Shown in pieces: positions 17,640 through 25,791 of a DNA stretch of 64,000 nt. The notes beneath the pieces were generated by a model. The model had not been told where the DNA came from. It was given only the letters and a program-made list of their open reading frames with translations, and made no database searches. The stretch's first letter is position 1; the number at the start of each line of letters is the position of its first letter. Origin of the DNA: Saccharobesus litoralis. Its GTDB lineage: Bacteria > Pseudomonadota > Gammaproteobacteria > Enterobacterales > Alteromonadaceae. The DNA lies in contig NZ_CP026604.1 in the NCBI RefSeq assembly GCF_003063625.1, positions 4,256,065 through 4,320,064 on the forward strand, read 5' to 3'. The position numbers were made by a program, and so were the translations under genes.

Positions 17640-18349
17640 TAAGCACCTCCAAGGTATACTACCTGGCCTGTAATAAAGTCACTACTTGGCTGAATATAAA
17701 AGTCAGCTATATTTATAACATCGGCAAAGGAACCTAATCGTTTAATGCTTTGTTGTGCCAATAACTGTTCAATCTTTTCATCTGGTACATTACGGATCAA
17801 GTCTGTTTGAATGGGTGTGGGTCCTATTGCGTTAACTGTGACATTAAACTCGGCAAACTCTTTAGCCAATACTCGAGTTAACGTCTCGACAGCAGATTTA
17901 GAAGCGGCATAAACAGCCTCGCCCGCCAAATTAAATGCCACCGCAACGGTTGAGAAATTAACAATGCGGCCATAATCCCTTTTGCGCATTAACTTAGCGG
18001 CTTCACGACAAAATAAAAAACTCGCAAATACATTAACGTTAAAAATTTTCTCTACCGTTTCCATCGGTGTCAACAGTGCATGATTCATCACCGCTATGCC
18101 CGCATTGTTAATTAAAACATCTAGTCCCTTGTGTGTTTTACGAATAGACGAAAATAAACTTTTGACTTGCTTTTCATCTGTAACGTCAAGAGCAAAGTGC
18201 TGATAATGAGAGTGGCTAATAGTCGATTCAGAACGACTACAACCATAAACAATATGGCCAAGTTTAAGATAATGTTCAGCTAATGCTTGCCCTATCCCCT
18301 TACTAGTGCCAGTAATCAAAATAACTAACGGGGTAAATTGACTATCCAC
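17639..18349 (-). CDS. Short-chain dehydrogenase/reductase (FabG-like)
   Basis: 236 residues, a normal classical SDR. The cofactor motif is ITGTSKGIGQA, the structural NAG is in NNAGIAVMN, a catalytic Ser is in IVNFSTVAVA, and YAASKSAVE carries the catalytic Tyr and Lys. Closest in general shape to 3-oxoacyl-ACP reductases. It lies between genes for an acyl carrier protein and an acyl ligase, so reduction of an acyl chain on the carrier, for example to a 3-hydroxyacyl group, is plausible. That pairing is inferred from context only. Two bases separate it from the carrier gene. Confidence 0.8.
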   Translation of the reverse strand: MDSQFTPLVILITGTSKGIGQALAEHYLKLGHIVYGCSRSESTISHSHYQHFALDVTDEKQVKSLFSSIRKTHKGLDVLINNAGIAVMNHALLTPMETVEKIFNVNVFASFLFCREAAKLMRKRDYGRIVNFSTVAVAFNLAGEAVYAASKSAVETLTRVLAKEFAEFNVTVNAIGPTPIQTDLIRNVPDEKIEQLLAQQSIKRLGSFADVINIADFYIQPSSDFITGQVVYLGGA

Positions 18350-18351
18350 TA

Positions 18352-18648
18352 TTAACCGCCCAGCTCTTCCGCAAGGTATTGACTTAATGTTGATACTGTC
18401 TTGAACGGGCTATTTTTTAATGACATTGCTTTTTCATTGGCGATAGTAAATTCTATATCAAATTCATCTTCTAACAGTTCTTCAACAGACAATAACAAGT
18501 TAACTAAATCGACCGAGTCTAATGAGCTATTTTGACCATAAAGCGCAGTTTGTTCAGACTTTTCAATTAAGGTGCCATCTCGTACTGCATTGAGTTCGTC
18601 AATAGACCGATAAATCAATTGTTGTAGTTGTTTAATCTCAATAGCCAT
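18352..18648 (-). CDS. Acyl carrier protein
   Basis: 98 residues, acidic, with the phosphopantetheine attachment Ser in NSSLDSVDLVNLL (the DS motif) near residue 45. This is a dedicated carrier rather than the housekeeping AcpP, because its N-terminus is longer and it lies inside a glycan operon beside a ligase and a reductase. It probably holds the acyl group made or activated by those two enzymes. Its start lies 16 bases after the pseG stop, so it belongs to the same transcript. Confidence 0.85.
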   Translation of the reverse strand: MAIEIKQLQQLIYRSIDELNAVRDGTLIEKSEQTALYGQNSSLDSVDLVNLLLSVEELLEDEFDIEFTIANEKAMSLKNSPFKTVSTLSQYLAEELGG

Positions 18649-18664
18649 TATCTTTCCACTTTAT

Positions 18665-19729
18665 TTAATCTAAAAACTGCTTTTTAATAACAAGCGCACA
18701 ATTTAAAGCACCATCATCACCATATTTCGGCATATTTTGATAACTTTTAACTAATGTGTTAGCTGACAACATTTGTGTTAATGCAATATCAAAATCGGAA
18801 ATACTGAAGTCATTTCTTACATCAAGTACTTTTGCCCACCCCTGCTGCTGAGCAATTTGACTATTCGCAAATTGATTGTTCGCCACAATAAGTAATATAG
18901 CAGGGACTGCCAACGCGTATAATTCAAATTGAGTGCCACCAGATGCACTAATAACCAATTGTTTTTGTGCTAATTTTTCACCTATATTAACTGGGTTTTG
19001 TACCCAGGTTAAATAAGTATAGTTTTGTTTAAGTCGCTTTAATTCTTCAAGCACACCTTTGGGATTAACAACCGCAGCCCCAATAAACACTTCAACATCT
19101 GGCTGGATCCCCAATTTATTTAATTCAGCTGTTAAGGCTTTGACAACGGGAATAGTTAACGATTTTGGATCACTACCGCCTAATATCACCCCAATACCGC
19201 TTCGCTTTGACCATTCAATTGGCATAATATCTGTGATCTCAGATCGTAATAAACGATATTCTTCGCCTGCGATAACCTTTACAGGCTGATTAGTCATCGT
19301 TTTCTGGTCTGAGTAATCTGGCTGATTATCCTTATAAACCGTAGGATTAATAATAAGATCAGCAAATAAATTGCCACCATCGTTATTGTCATCAATAGCG
19401 ATTAGCTGATAGTTTTCTTTTTGTAAGGCAAGCCGATAATCGGAAGAAAATTGATAGCCATCAATAACCACAAGCTTACTATTGTACTGTTCAGCAAGAT
19501 AATTAATTTCATCAACGCCATCAGAGTCTATCGTTACATACTGAAATGGAAAATCATGTAATGCATTAATAAAATCAACACTTTCTGCTATACACACAAA
19601 AACAACGTTAACACCTAGTGAAGTTAAGCCTTGGGCAAGTGCGATACAGCGCACAAAGTGGCCAGCACCTATAGTGGCCGTTGCATCAACCCGAATCAAA
19701 ACTGTTTTACAGGGTTTATCACTCACCAT
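18665..19729 (-). CDS. pseG: UDP-2,4-diacetamido-2,4,6-trideoxy-beta-L-altropyranose hydrolase
   Basis: 354 residues from the ATG giving MVSDKPCKTV, which overlaps the pseI stop by 11 bases. The longer open frame extends into pseI and is not protein-like. The N-terminus RVDATATIGAGHFVRC is the PseG signature with the catalytic His. GIGVILGGSDPK and the C-terminal SASGGTQFELYALAVP are nucleotide-sugar-binding segments of a GT-B-like fold. PseG releases UDP from the altropyranose intermediate before condensation with phosphoenolpyruvate. It sits directly after pseI, consistent with consecutive steps. Confidence 0.92.
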   Translation of the reverse strand: MVSDKPCKTVLIRVDATATIGAGHFVRCIALAQGLTSLGVNVVFVCIAESVDFINALHDFPFQYVTIDSDGVDEINYLAEQYNSKLVVIDGYQFSSDYRLALQKENYQLIAIDDNNDGGNLFADLIINPTVYKDNQPDYSDQKTMTNQPVKVIAGEEYRLLRSEITDIMPIEWSKRSGIGVILGGSDPKSLTIPVVKALTAELNKLGIQPDVEVFIGAAVVNPKGVLEELKRLKQNYTYLTWVQNPVNIGEKLAQKQLVISASGGTQFELYALAVPAILLIVANNQFANSQIAQQQGWAKVLDVRNDFSISDFDIALTQMLSANTLVKSYQNMPKYGDDGALNCALVIKKQFLD

Positions 19730-20777
19730 TAAAATCTTTAACTGTTGCAGAAAATATAGCATCACCAGCAACGAGATCTGTTGTCGCCACTGAACCCAAT
19801 ACTTGCTTGAAATGTTTAGGTGCCAATCCAATTGCCGGCCGTACAACTTTAATATTGTCACGAGAAAACTTTTCGCCGGCTTTAATCGTTTGGGTAACAA
19901 ATATAGAACGACGATAATATTTTGATTTTTCTTCGGCTTGACTGCCACCATAAGTGACTTCACCCATGGCTGCATGGGCATCTCGGCTAGCCGTAACTAA
20001 TGCCTTAAATTCATCAGGCTCGAGTGAAAATGCAGCGTCGACTCCACCTGCATTTCGGTCCAACACAAAATGTTTCTCTATTACACAAGCACCTAAAGCG
20101 ACAGAGGCGACAGACACGCCAATACCTCGAGTATGGTCAGATAACCCCACCAAGCAGTTAAACTTTTTTTGTAAATCAGGGATGGTAACTAAATTGGTAT
20201 TATCGGCATTGGCTGGGTAAGTACTGGTGCACTTGAGTAACACGATCTCTTGTGCACCGGCATTGCGGGCGGCGGTAAGCGCATCGGTAATTTCTTGCTC
20301 GCTAGCCATACCTGTGGACATGATCATGGGTTTACCCGTGGCGGCAACTTTAGTAATTAATGGAATATCCGTCAGTTCAAAAGACGCAATTTTATAAGCA
20401 GGTACATTCAAGCTTTCTAAAAAATCAACTGCGTCTTCATCAAATGGCGAACTAAAGGCAATCAAGCCAAGCTCTTGTGCATAATCAAATAAAGGCTTGT
20501 GCCATTCGTATGGCGTGCATGCTTTACCATAAAGATCATGTAAATGTTGGCCATACCACAATGAATCAGGTTCCATAATGCGAAAGTTATCTGAGTCAAT
20601 CGCTAAGGTCATTGAATCTGCAGTGTAAGTTTGTAGCTTAATCGCATCAACGCCGGCATCTGCTGCTGCTTTAATCATGTTTTTGGCAAGAGCAAAGTCT
20701 TGACTGTGATTACCGGATAGCTCAGCAATGACAAAAGGAGGATGTTTAGGGCCGATTGCTCGATTTGCGATCTTCAT
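19719..20777 (-). CDS. pseI: Pseudaminic acid synthase
   Basis: About 352 residues from the ATG giving MKIANRAIG; a GTG two codons earlier is possible. The NeuB-type TIM barrel shows FVIAELSGNHSQD, KLQTYTADSMT, SPFDEDAVDFLE, GLSDHT and CVIEKHFVLDR. The C-terminal ~60 residues (AGEKFSRDNIKVVRP) form the SAF domain. The enzyme condenses 6-deoxy-AltdiNAc with phosphoenolpyruvate to give pseudaminic acid. Overlap with pseG and proximity to pseF, pseC and pseB make the assignment secure relative to NeuB or LegI. Confidence 0.93.
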   Translation of the reverse strand: MKIANRAIGPKHPPFVIAELSGNHSQDFALAKNMIKAAADAGVDAIKLQTYTADSMTLAIDSDNFRIMEPDSLWYGQHLHDLYGKACTPYEWHKPLFDYAQELGLIAFSSPFDEDAVDFLESLNVPAYKIASFELTDIPLITKVAATGKPMIMSTGMASEQEITDALTAARNAGAQEIVLLKCTSTYPANADNTNLVTIPDLQKKFNCLVGLSDHTRGIGVSVASVALGACVIEKHFVLDRNAGGVDAAFSLEPDEFKALVTASRDAHAAMGEVTYGGSQAEEKSKYYRRSIFVTQTIKAGEKFSRDNIKVVRPAIGLAPKHFKQVLGSVATTDLVAGDAIFSATVKDFNGE

Positions 20778-20808
20778 TAACACGTATTCTCTTATTTTCT
20801 TGTTATTT

Positions 20809-21804
20809 TTATTCTTGTGATCGTTGGTTTAGCGAATCTAATATCTCTTCTACATCGTTAACCATTTCTTCAACTGGTGGCCATTTACTTGCTGTTTCTT
20901 CGGTGGCAAATTCAGGCATGATTGTTCGCGGATCAACATCACCACATATCACAAAGCTGGGGCAATCAACCGCTTTAGCTAACCACTGTGGAGCTGAAGG
21001 TACGGTAACTAATAAGTCGGTACTTTTTAACTGAGCAAGTGTTTGTTCCATACTCACGCGACCATCGAACCCTTGCCATACATGATACCCTTTTGCTTCT
21101 AATGCAGTTTTCAATTCAGTTTCAAACGGGTAATTACGCTCTGCGGTACGGGCAGATGCGGCTAACGCGATCACTTTTTTACTGGCACTTATCGCGGTTA
21201 AGTTGGGATCAGGCTTTACTGATATTGAAAAATCCAAATCAATGCCTTGATAACCACAACAGGTTTTCAAATAAAACTCAGGGTAACCATGTTGCGGCAG
21301 CTCTTCCAGTTGCGTCCACCAAGGAACGTGCCAATTACCCATGGCGGCATAACTACTGTCCATATACTGATGTGGATTGTTAACATAGTCAGGTGACAAA
21401 GTTTGCGCCTGAAATTGCGCTAACAGATCAGGCACCGAAATACTCATGTAATTACCGGATACGTTCTGACCTGAGTCCTTCAAAAACCTGGCTAAAAAGC
21501 ACGGCATAAACCAAGTGTCTAAGTTAATAATTTCATCATATTCAGCTTGGGTTATTTCATTTGCTACTGCGATAAATGATTCCATAGCTAATACAATATG
21601 TTCAGGCCATTGCTCTTTGGCTAATACCTGTACTTTAACTTGTGGTTCAGCCAATGGAATAACATCGCCACCCACTGAAAATGTTAAAAAAGTAATTTCA
21701 GCATCTGGGTTTTGTTGTTTGATATACCGTAAAGCAGGAATACCTATACAGGTTACATCCCCAAGCCCTAACATGCGGATCACTAATATTTTTTTATTAC
21801 CCAT
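20809..21804 (-). CDS. Glycosyltransferase family 9 (heptosyltransferase)-like protein
   Basis: About 331 residues from the ATG giving MGNKKILVIRMLGLGDV; the GTG three codons upstream is a weaker choice. The opening ILVIRMLGLGDVTCIGIPALRYIKQQNPDAEITFLT pattern and the C-terminal DLLVTVPSAPQWLAKAVDCP are those of GT9 enzymes. It sits within the pse operon between pseF and pseI, separated from pseF by a MITE-like insertion and from pseI by about 31 bases. It may extend the glycan attached to flagellin; donor and acceptor are unknown. Confidence 0.7.
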   Translation of the reverse strand: MGNKKILVIRMLGLGDVTCIGIPALRYIKQQNPDAEITFLTFSVGGDVIPLAEPQVKVQVLAKEQWPEHIVLAMESFIAVANEITQAEYDEIINLDTWFMPCFLARFLKDSGQNVSGNYMSISVPDLLAQFQAQTLSPDYVNNPHQYMDSSYAAMGNWHVPWWTQLEELPQHGYPEFYLKTCCGYQGIDLDFSISVKPDPNLTAISASKKVIALAASARTAERNYPFETELKTALEAKGYHVWQGFDGRVSMEQTLAQLKSTDLLVTVPSAPQWLAKAVDCPSFVICGDVDPRTIMPEFATEETASKWPPVEEMVNDVEEILDSLNQRSQE

Positions 21805-21831
21805 GGAGTTCACTTTTTAAAATTCAATACT

Positions 21832-21852
21832 ATTAGGTTTACAAAACCTAAT
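21832..21852. repeat. Inverted repeat with T-tract on plus strand
   Basis: ATTAGGTTT, three bases, AAACCTAAT, then GCTTTTTC on the plus strand: the shape of a rho-independent terminator reading rightward. No plus-strand gene precedes it. It abuts and slightly overlaps the left end of the MITE-like element, so it may be a remnant or a bidirectional structure after pseF. Confidence 0.45.
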
Positions 21853-21986
21853 GCTTTTTCAATAAAGAAATGATCAGTTGAATCTTTTGTAGAAGCTGCT
21901 GCTTCGTCAAAGCCTTAAAATACGACGCGAGCGTCGAACCTACAAAAATAGCTAGCCTTGTTTCATTCTTTCTGGAAACAGTACTA
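21849..21986. repeat. MITE-like dispersed element, copy A
   Basis: About 138 bp closely matching a second copy near 45.6 kb: shared blocks GAAATGATCAGTTGAA, TCGTCAAAGCCTTAAAATAC and ACCTACAAAAATAGCTAGCC. The termini are imperfect inverted repeats of the type TAGTACTTTTCCAGAAAG / CTTTCTGGAAACAGTACTA. An internal hairpin CGACGC-GA-GCGTCG is intact in this copy. The right terminus contains the pseF stop codon (TAG on the minus strand). It lies inside the pse operon between pseF and the GT9-like gene. No transposase is encoded. Confidence 0.75.
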
Positions 21987-22691
21987 ACCATTATTTTCAT
22001 TTTTTATATAAGCTTGATACATTAATTCCGCTCTTTGCCAATCTTCCATTGTGTCTATATCTTGCACCAAATGCCTAGGCAACACGATGGGGATACTATG
22101 GTGAGTAAACATACCTTTGCCTCCCTTTATATAATCCTGTGTGCGTCCCCAGTAAAACTGTCCTGCATCATGAAAAGCTTCCGGTAAGTCTTGCGAACGC
22201 TTACCTATATCATTAGGAAACATCACCTCAGCGCCCTGCTCGGTTATTAAAAAGGAGCGCTGAATAGGAAAGGCAAAGCTAGTTGCTGAAAATGCAAACG
22301 CTTTGCTTTTATTCTGCTGTAAAGCAGTCATGCCCTGCTGTAAATAGTTAGGCTGTAAAAACGGCGCAGTAGCATAAATGCAGCAGCAAAACTCGTAACT
22401 TTGTCCTAGTGCTTGCATGGCAACAATGGCATGCCTTGTAACCGCCATAGTGCCGACAAAATCACCCGATAAATCATCTGGTCGAGTAAAAGGTACATCC
22501 GCCCCATAATCTCGAGCGACTTGGGCAATTTGCGGACAATCTGTGCTAACAATCACTTTATCAAAGCAATTAGATGCCGTTGCTGCTTCAATTGAATAAG
22601 CAATGAGTGGTTTGCCAGCAAAGGATCGTATATTTTTTTTAGGGATACGTTTACTGCCACCACGAGCAGGAATTATGGCCAAGCTACGCAT
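21984..22691 (-). CDS. pseF: Pseudaminic acid cytidylyltransferase
   Basis: 235 residues. IPARGGSKRIPKKNIRSFAGKPLIAYSIEAA is the CMP-sialic acid synthetase nucleotide-binding start, followed by VIVSTDCPQIAQVARDYGADVPFTRP and DAGQFYWG, which characterise the PseF branch. It uses CTP to make CMP-pseudaminic acid, the donor used by Maf-type transferases. The start overlaps the pseC end by eight bases. The amber stop coincides with the terminus of a MITE-like element. Confidence 0.93.
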   Translation of the reverse strand: MRSLAIIPARGGSKRIPKKNIRSFAGKPLIAYSIEAATASNCFDKVIVSTDCPQIAQVARDYGADVPFTRPDDLSGDFVGTMAVTRHAIVAMQALGQSYEFCCCIYATAPFLQPNYLQQGMTALQQNKSKAFAFSATSFAFPIQRSFLITEQGAEVMFPNDIGKRSQDLPEAFHDAGQFYWGRTQDYIKGGKGMFTHHSIPIVLPRHLVQDIDTMEDWQRAELMYQAYIKNENNG

Positions 22692-23874
22692 TGAGTTGAT
22701 GACTCACTGATGTTAAAAAATCACGCATACAAGAAATAACTTTTTCTTGTTCCGGCAAGGTTAAATTGGGGTGAATTGGCAGTGTAATTGCACCTGCATA
22801 AAAAGATTCAGCGTGTGGAAAGTCACCTTGCTTAAAACCAAGCTTTTGATAATACGGTTGTAAATGCACGGGTATATAATGCACGTTCACACCTATTTTA
22901 TGCGTCCGAAAATAGTCAAAAGCTAGCTTGCGTAGCTGAAAAGGCAACTCAACCACATACAAATGCCAACCACTATCCACGCTTAATTGCGGTAAAGTTA
23001 ATTGCGGCAAAGTAGTTGATTGCGCCTCAAATGCATGCTGATAACGTTCTGCAACATGTAAGCGCCGTTGAATGTAAGTATCTATGCGCTGTAATTGGGA
23101 CAAGCCAAGAGCCGCATGTATGTCGCTCAATCGATAATTATAGCCAAGTTCAATTTGTTGATAATACCAATCACCATCTGCTACGGAACGATATTGTGGC
23201 TCTAATAAACTATCGTCTCGGGTTACACCATGCTTAGCATGCAAAGTCGCTTTTTGATACAAGGCAGAATTGTTAGTGACTAAAGCTCCCCCCTCAGCCG
23301 TTGTTATTGGTTTAACGGGATGAAAACTAAACACAGTACAATCGGAATATTGACAATTCCCTACCAATTTATTTTGATATTTTGCCCCGAGAGCATGGCT
23401 AGCATCTTCGATTATTTTAAAACCATACCGCTGACCCAGTTGATTAATTGCCTGCATATCGCAACTCTGTCCCGCGTAATGCACACACACCAATGCTTTT
23501 GGTAACCTATTTGCTTTTTCAGCAATTTCTAATTTTTCAGCTAATTGGGTTATTGATAGGTTTCGCGTAACAGGATCAATATCTACAAAATCTATATCGG
23601 CACCACAATAGCGAGCGCAGTTTGCTGAAGCGACAAAAGTGATAGGTGTTGTCCATACCAAGTCGCCTTCGCCTATATCTAGTGCCAAACACGCAACATG
23701 TAACGCAGACGTACCACTATTTACCGCAATACAATACTCGACATTACAATATTCGCTAATCGCTTTTTCAAATGCGGGAACTTGGGTTCCTTGGGTCAAA
23801 AATTGATTCTGTAAAACATCCACAACAGCATCAATATCCGCTTGAATAATATCCTGTTTACCATAAGGGATCAT
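22684..23874 (-). CDS. pseC: UDP-4-amino-4,6-dideoxy-N-acetyl-beta-L-altrosamine transaminase
   Basis: 396 residues from the ATG giving MIPYGKQDIIQAD, four bases after the pseB stop; the longer open frame runs back into pseB. It is a DegT/DnrJ/EryC1/StrS aminotransferase: NSGTSALHVACLALDIG, PITFVASANCARYCGAD and the PLP lysine in FSFHPVKPITTAEGGA. PseC transfers an amino group from glutamate to C4 of the keto sugar made by PseB. The order pseB-pseC-pseF in a tight operon is the usual arrangement. Confidence 0.93.
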   Translation of the reverse strand: MIPYGKQDIIQADIDAVVDVLQNQFLTQGTQVPAFEKAISEYCNVEYCIAVNSGTSALHVACLALDIGEGDLVWTTPITFVASANCARYCGADIDFVDIDPVTRNLSITQLAEKLEIAEKANRLPKALVCVHYAGQSCDMQAINQLGQRYGFKIIEDASHALGAKYQNKLVGNCQYSDCTVFSFHPVKPITTAEGGALVTNNSALYQKATLHAKHGVTRDDSLLEPQYRSVADGDWYYQQIELGYNYRLSDIHAALGLSQLQRIDTYIQRRLHVAERYQHAFEAQSTTLPQLTLPQLSVDSGWHLYVVELPFQLRKLAFDYFRTHKIGVNVHYIPVHLQPYYQKLGFKQGDFPHAESFYAGAITLPIHPNLTLPEQEKVISCMRDFLTSVSHQLNA

Positions 23875-23878
23875 ACGA

Positions 23879-24886
23879 TTAGTCCATGTACTCTGCAGTT
23901 TTATCCAATTCCCGAAGTTGCTCAACTGTTAAAAAGTCAGGGTTAGTACCCGAATGATATTCAAATCCTTCTGTCACTTTTTTACCGGTTTCGCCTAACC
24001 TATTGGTAAAATAATCTAGCTCTTTTTCAAAAAATGAAATCGCTGGTGTGATCACATAGTGGTCACTGAATTCTATCGTTTGGTGTGAAACTTCTTCAGG
24101 TACCATAATCTCATGCATCTTCTCGCCGGGTCTTATCCCAATAACGTCGTAGTCTCGACTGCCGGTTAACGCTTCAACTAAATCAACAATTGCCACTGAT
24201 GGTATTTTAGGGACAAAAATTTCGCCACCTTGCATGCGCGAAAAGTTCTTAACCACAAACTCAACACCTTGAATTAAAGGTAACCAAAATCGAGTCATAT
24301 CTGGATGAGTAACGGGTAACTTTTCTAGGCCTTCAGCCAATTGCTGCTTGAAAAACGGGACAACCGAACCACGAGAACCAACCACATTACCATACCTGAC
24401 TACCGAGAAACGTGGTCCTTTTGCTCCTGCAATATTGTTAGCGGCAACAAACAGCTTATCTGATGCTAATTTTGTTGCGCCATACAAGTTGACTGGATTG
24501 GCTGCTTTGTCTGTTGAAAGTGCAATAACTCGTTTAACGCCTGCTTCTATTGCCGCATCAATAACATTTTGCGCCCCCATAATATTGGTTTTGATGCATT
24601 CCATGGGGTTATATTCAGCGGCGGGAACTTGCTTTAATGCAGCGGCGTGTACCACAAAATCAACATCTCGCATTGCGGTGAGAATCCGCTCTTTATCACG
24701 TACATTGCCAATAAAATAGCGAATAGCCGAATGTTTAAACTGCTGCTGCATTTCAAATTGTTTTAATTCATCTCGCGAAAAAACAATTACCTTTTTAGGT
24801 TCAAAATTATCCAATATATATTTAATAAATCGATTACCAAATGAACCTGTACCACCCGTTATCAAAATCGACTTATTATCAAACAT
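23879..24886 (-). CDS. pseB: UDP-N-acetylglucosamine 4,6-dehydratase (inverting)
   Basis: 335 residues. ITGGTGSFGNRF is the NAD(P) motif, STDKAANPVNLYGATKLASDKLF contains the catalytic Tyr-Lys pair and the segment diagnostic of the FlaA1/PseB group. The enzyme dehydrates UDP-GlcNAc and inverts C5, the committed step to pseudaminic acid. It is the first gene of the pse operon, and a sigma-28 promoter lies about 34 bases upstream of the ATG. It is separated from the flagellar genes by a 149-base gap that holds that promoter. Confidence 0.94.
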   Translation of the reverse strand: MFDNKSILITGGTGSFGNRFIKYILDNFEPKKVIVFSRDELKQFEMQQQFKHSAIRYFIGNVRDKERILTAMRDVDFVVHAAALKQVPAAEYNPMECIKTNIMGAQNVIDAAIEAGVKRVIALSTDKAANPVNLYGATKLASDKLFVAANNIAGAKGPRFSVVRYGNVVGSRGSVVPFFKQQLAEGLEKLPVTHPDMTRFWLPLIQGVEFVVKNFSRMQGGEIFVPKIPSVAIVDLVEALTGSRDYDVIGIRPGEKMHEIMVPEEVSHQTIEFSDHYVITPAISFFEKELDYFTNRLGETGKKVTEGFEYHSGTNPDFLTVEQLRELDKTAEYMD

Positions 24887-24919
24887 ATCGCATTAAACCT
24901 TTTACTATTGTTAAGTTTA

Positions 24920-24946
24920 TTATCGGCTAAGATTAAGAATTGTTTA
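24920..24946 (-). promoter_or_regulatory. Predicted sigma-28 promoter of the pse operon
   Basis: On the minus strand: TAAACAAT, 11 bases, GCCGATAA. The -10 is a perfect match to the FliA consensus and the spacer length equals that of the flagellin promoters in this window. It would give a leader of roughly 27 bases before the pseB ATG. Confidence 0.75.
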
Positions 24947-25035
24947 CTTTGAGGAGTATCATAGTAAGAAAGTCGAAAAGCAAGTTTAAGCTGTTACAAA
25001 CGACTGTTTTGAAAAGATTTTTGCTTTAAAAGTCA

Positions 25036-25347
25036 TTAACGGTATTGTTTAATCGCTTTTCTACCTCTAACAACCACTCGTAATTGACTAGCGGTTTGTT
25101 TTTGTAGTTCGACTATTTTATTTGTAATAAGGGTATTGTTATCAGCTTCTGCTCGCAAAAACGCTTTATCCCATTCAGATTGCGGTGTTTCTGACAAATA
25201 GTGCTGGATAAGCTGTTCTCGTTCTTCCACTAGAGCTAACAATTCCGATTCATCAAGCTCTTCCTCTGTTAAAAGAGCTTGAATAGCTTTAGCATTATCA
25301 ATAAGAAAAGAATGTGTGTATTTTAAATTTAAGTTAATTTGACTCAC
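25036..25347 (-). CDS. Small FliT-like flagellar protein
   Basis: 103 residues, mostly helical, with EELDESELLALVEEREQLIQHYL and a basic C-terminus (VVVRGRKAIKQYR). It starts at a GTG overlapping the fliS TGA stop (GTGA), so it is translationally coupled to fliS. In many bacteria the gene after fliS encodes a FliT-type export chaperone for the FliD cap. Size, helicity and position fit, but sequence similarity to FliT is too weak for me to name it firmly. Confidence 0.6.
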   Translation of the reverse strand: MSQINLNLKYTHSFLIDNAKAIQALLTEEELDESELLALVEEREQLIQHYLSETPQSEWDKAFLRAEADNNTLITNKIVELQKQTASQLRVVVRGRKAIKQYR

Positions 25348-25775
25348 ACTGCTGCTTGCTGTTTCTCGCGTTGCGCCTGATAAGCCTCTTGTTTGGCCGA
25401 TTCAGGAATTTGCGCCCACGCGTTTTTAATAGGAAGCATGAGGTTAATCACTTCCTCTAAAATCTGCAAATTATTTTGAATATGGGCATCGGTTAAACGA
25501 CCTATCATGTAGTCGTAAAGCGCAAATAAATTATCTCCAACTTCGCCACCCGCATCTAAATCTATGGTATCGCGCAAATTAACAAGTATGGCATTCGCTT
25601 TTGACAAGTGTTCAGCTTTACCTTCAAACTCTTTGCGTTCCATACAACCTTTGGCATAAGCAATTTTATCTAATGCGCCTTGCATTAACATCAAAGTTAG
25701 TTTGTGAGGATCTGCCAATGCGACTTCTTGTTTTAAGTTGCCTTTTTTATAGGCATTTATACCTTTTCTATACAT
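25344..25775 (-). CDS. fliS: Flagellar export chaperone FliS
   Basis: 143 residues. GINAYKKGNLKQEVALADPHKLTLMLMQGALDKIAYAKG is the FliS N-terminal pattern, followed by FALYDYMIGRLTDAHIQNNLQ in the third and fourth helices. FliS binds the C-terminal D0 helix of newly made flagellin and keeps it unfolded for export. An AGGAG site lies nine bases upstream of the ATG. It lies directly after fliD. Confidence 0.93.
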   Translation of the reverse strand: MYRKGINAYKKGNLKQEVALADPHKLTLMLMQGALDKIAYAKGCMERKEFEGKAEHLSKANAILVNLRDTIDLDAGGEVGDNLFALYDYMIGRLTDAHIQNNLQILEEVINLMLPIKNAWAQIPESAKQEAYQAQREKQQAAV

Positions 25776-25791
25776 TTTTAAACGTCTCCTC

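Noticed and set aside
19730-19981. Longer N-terminus for pseG
   Set aside because: The extension lies in pseI in another frame; the conserved pseG start follows an overlapping ATG.
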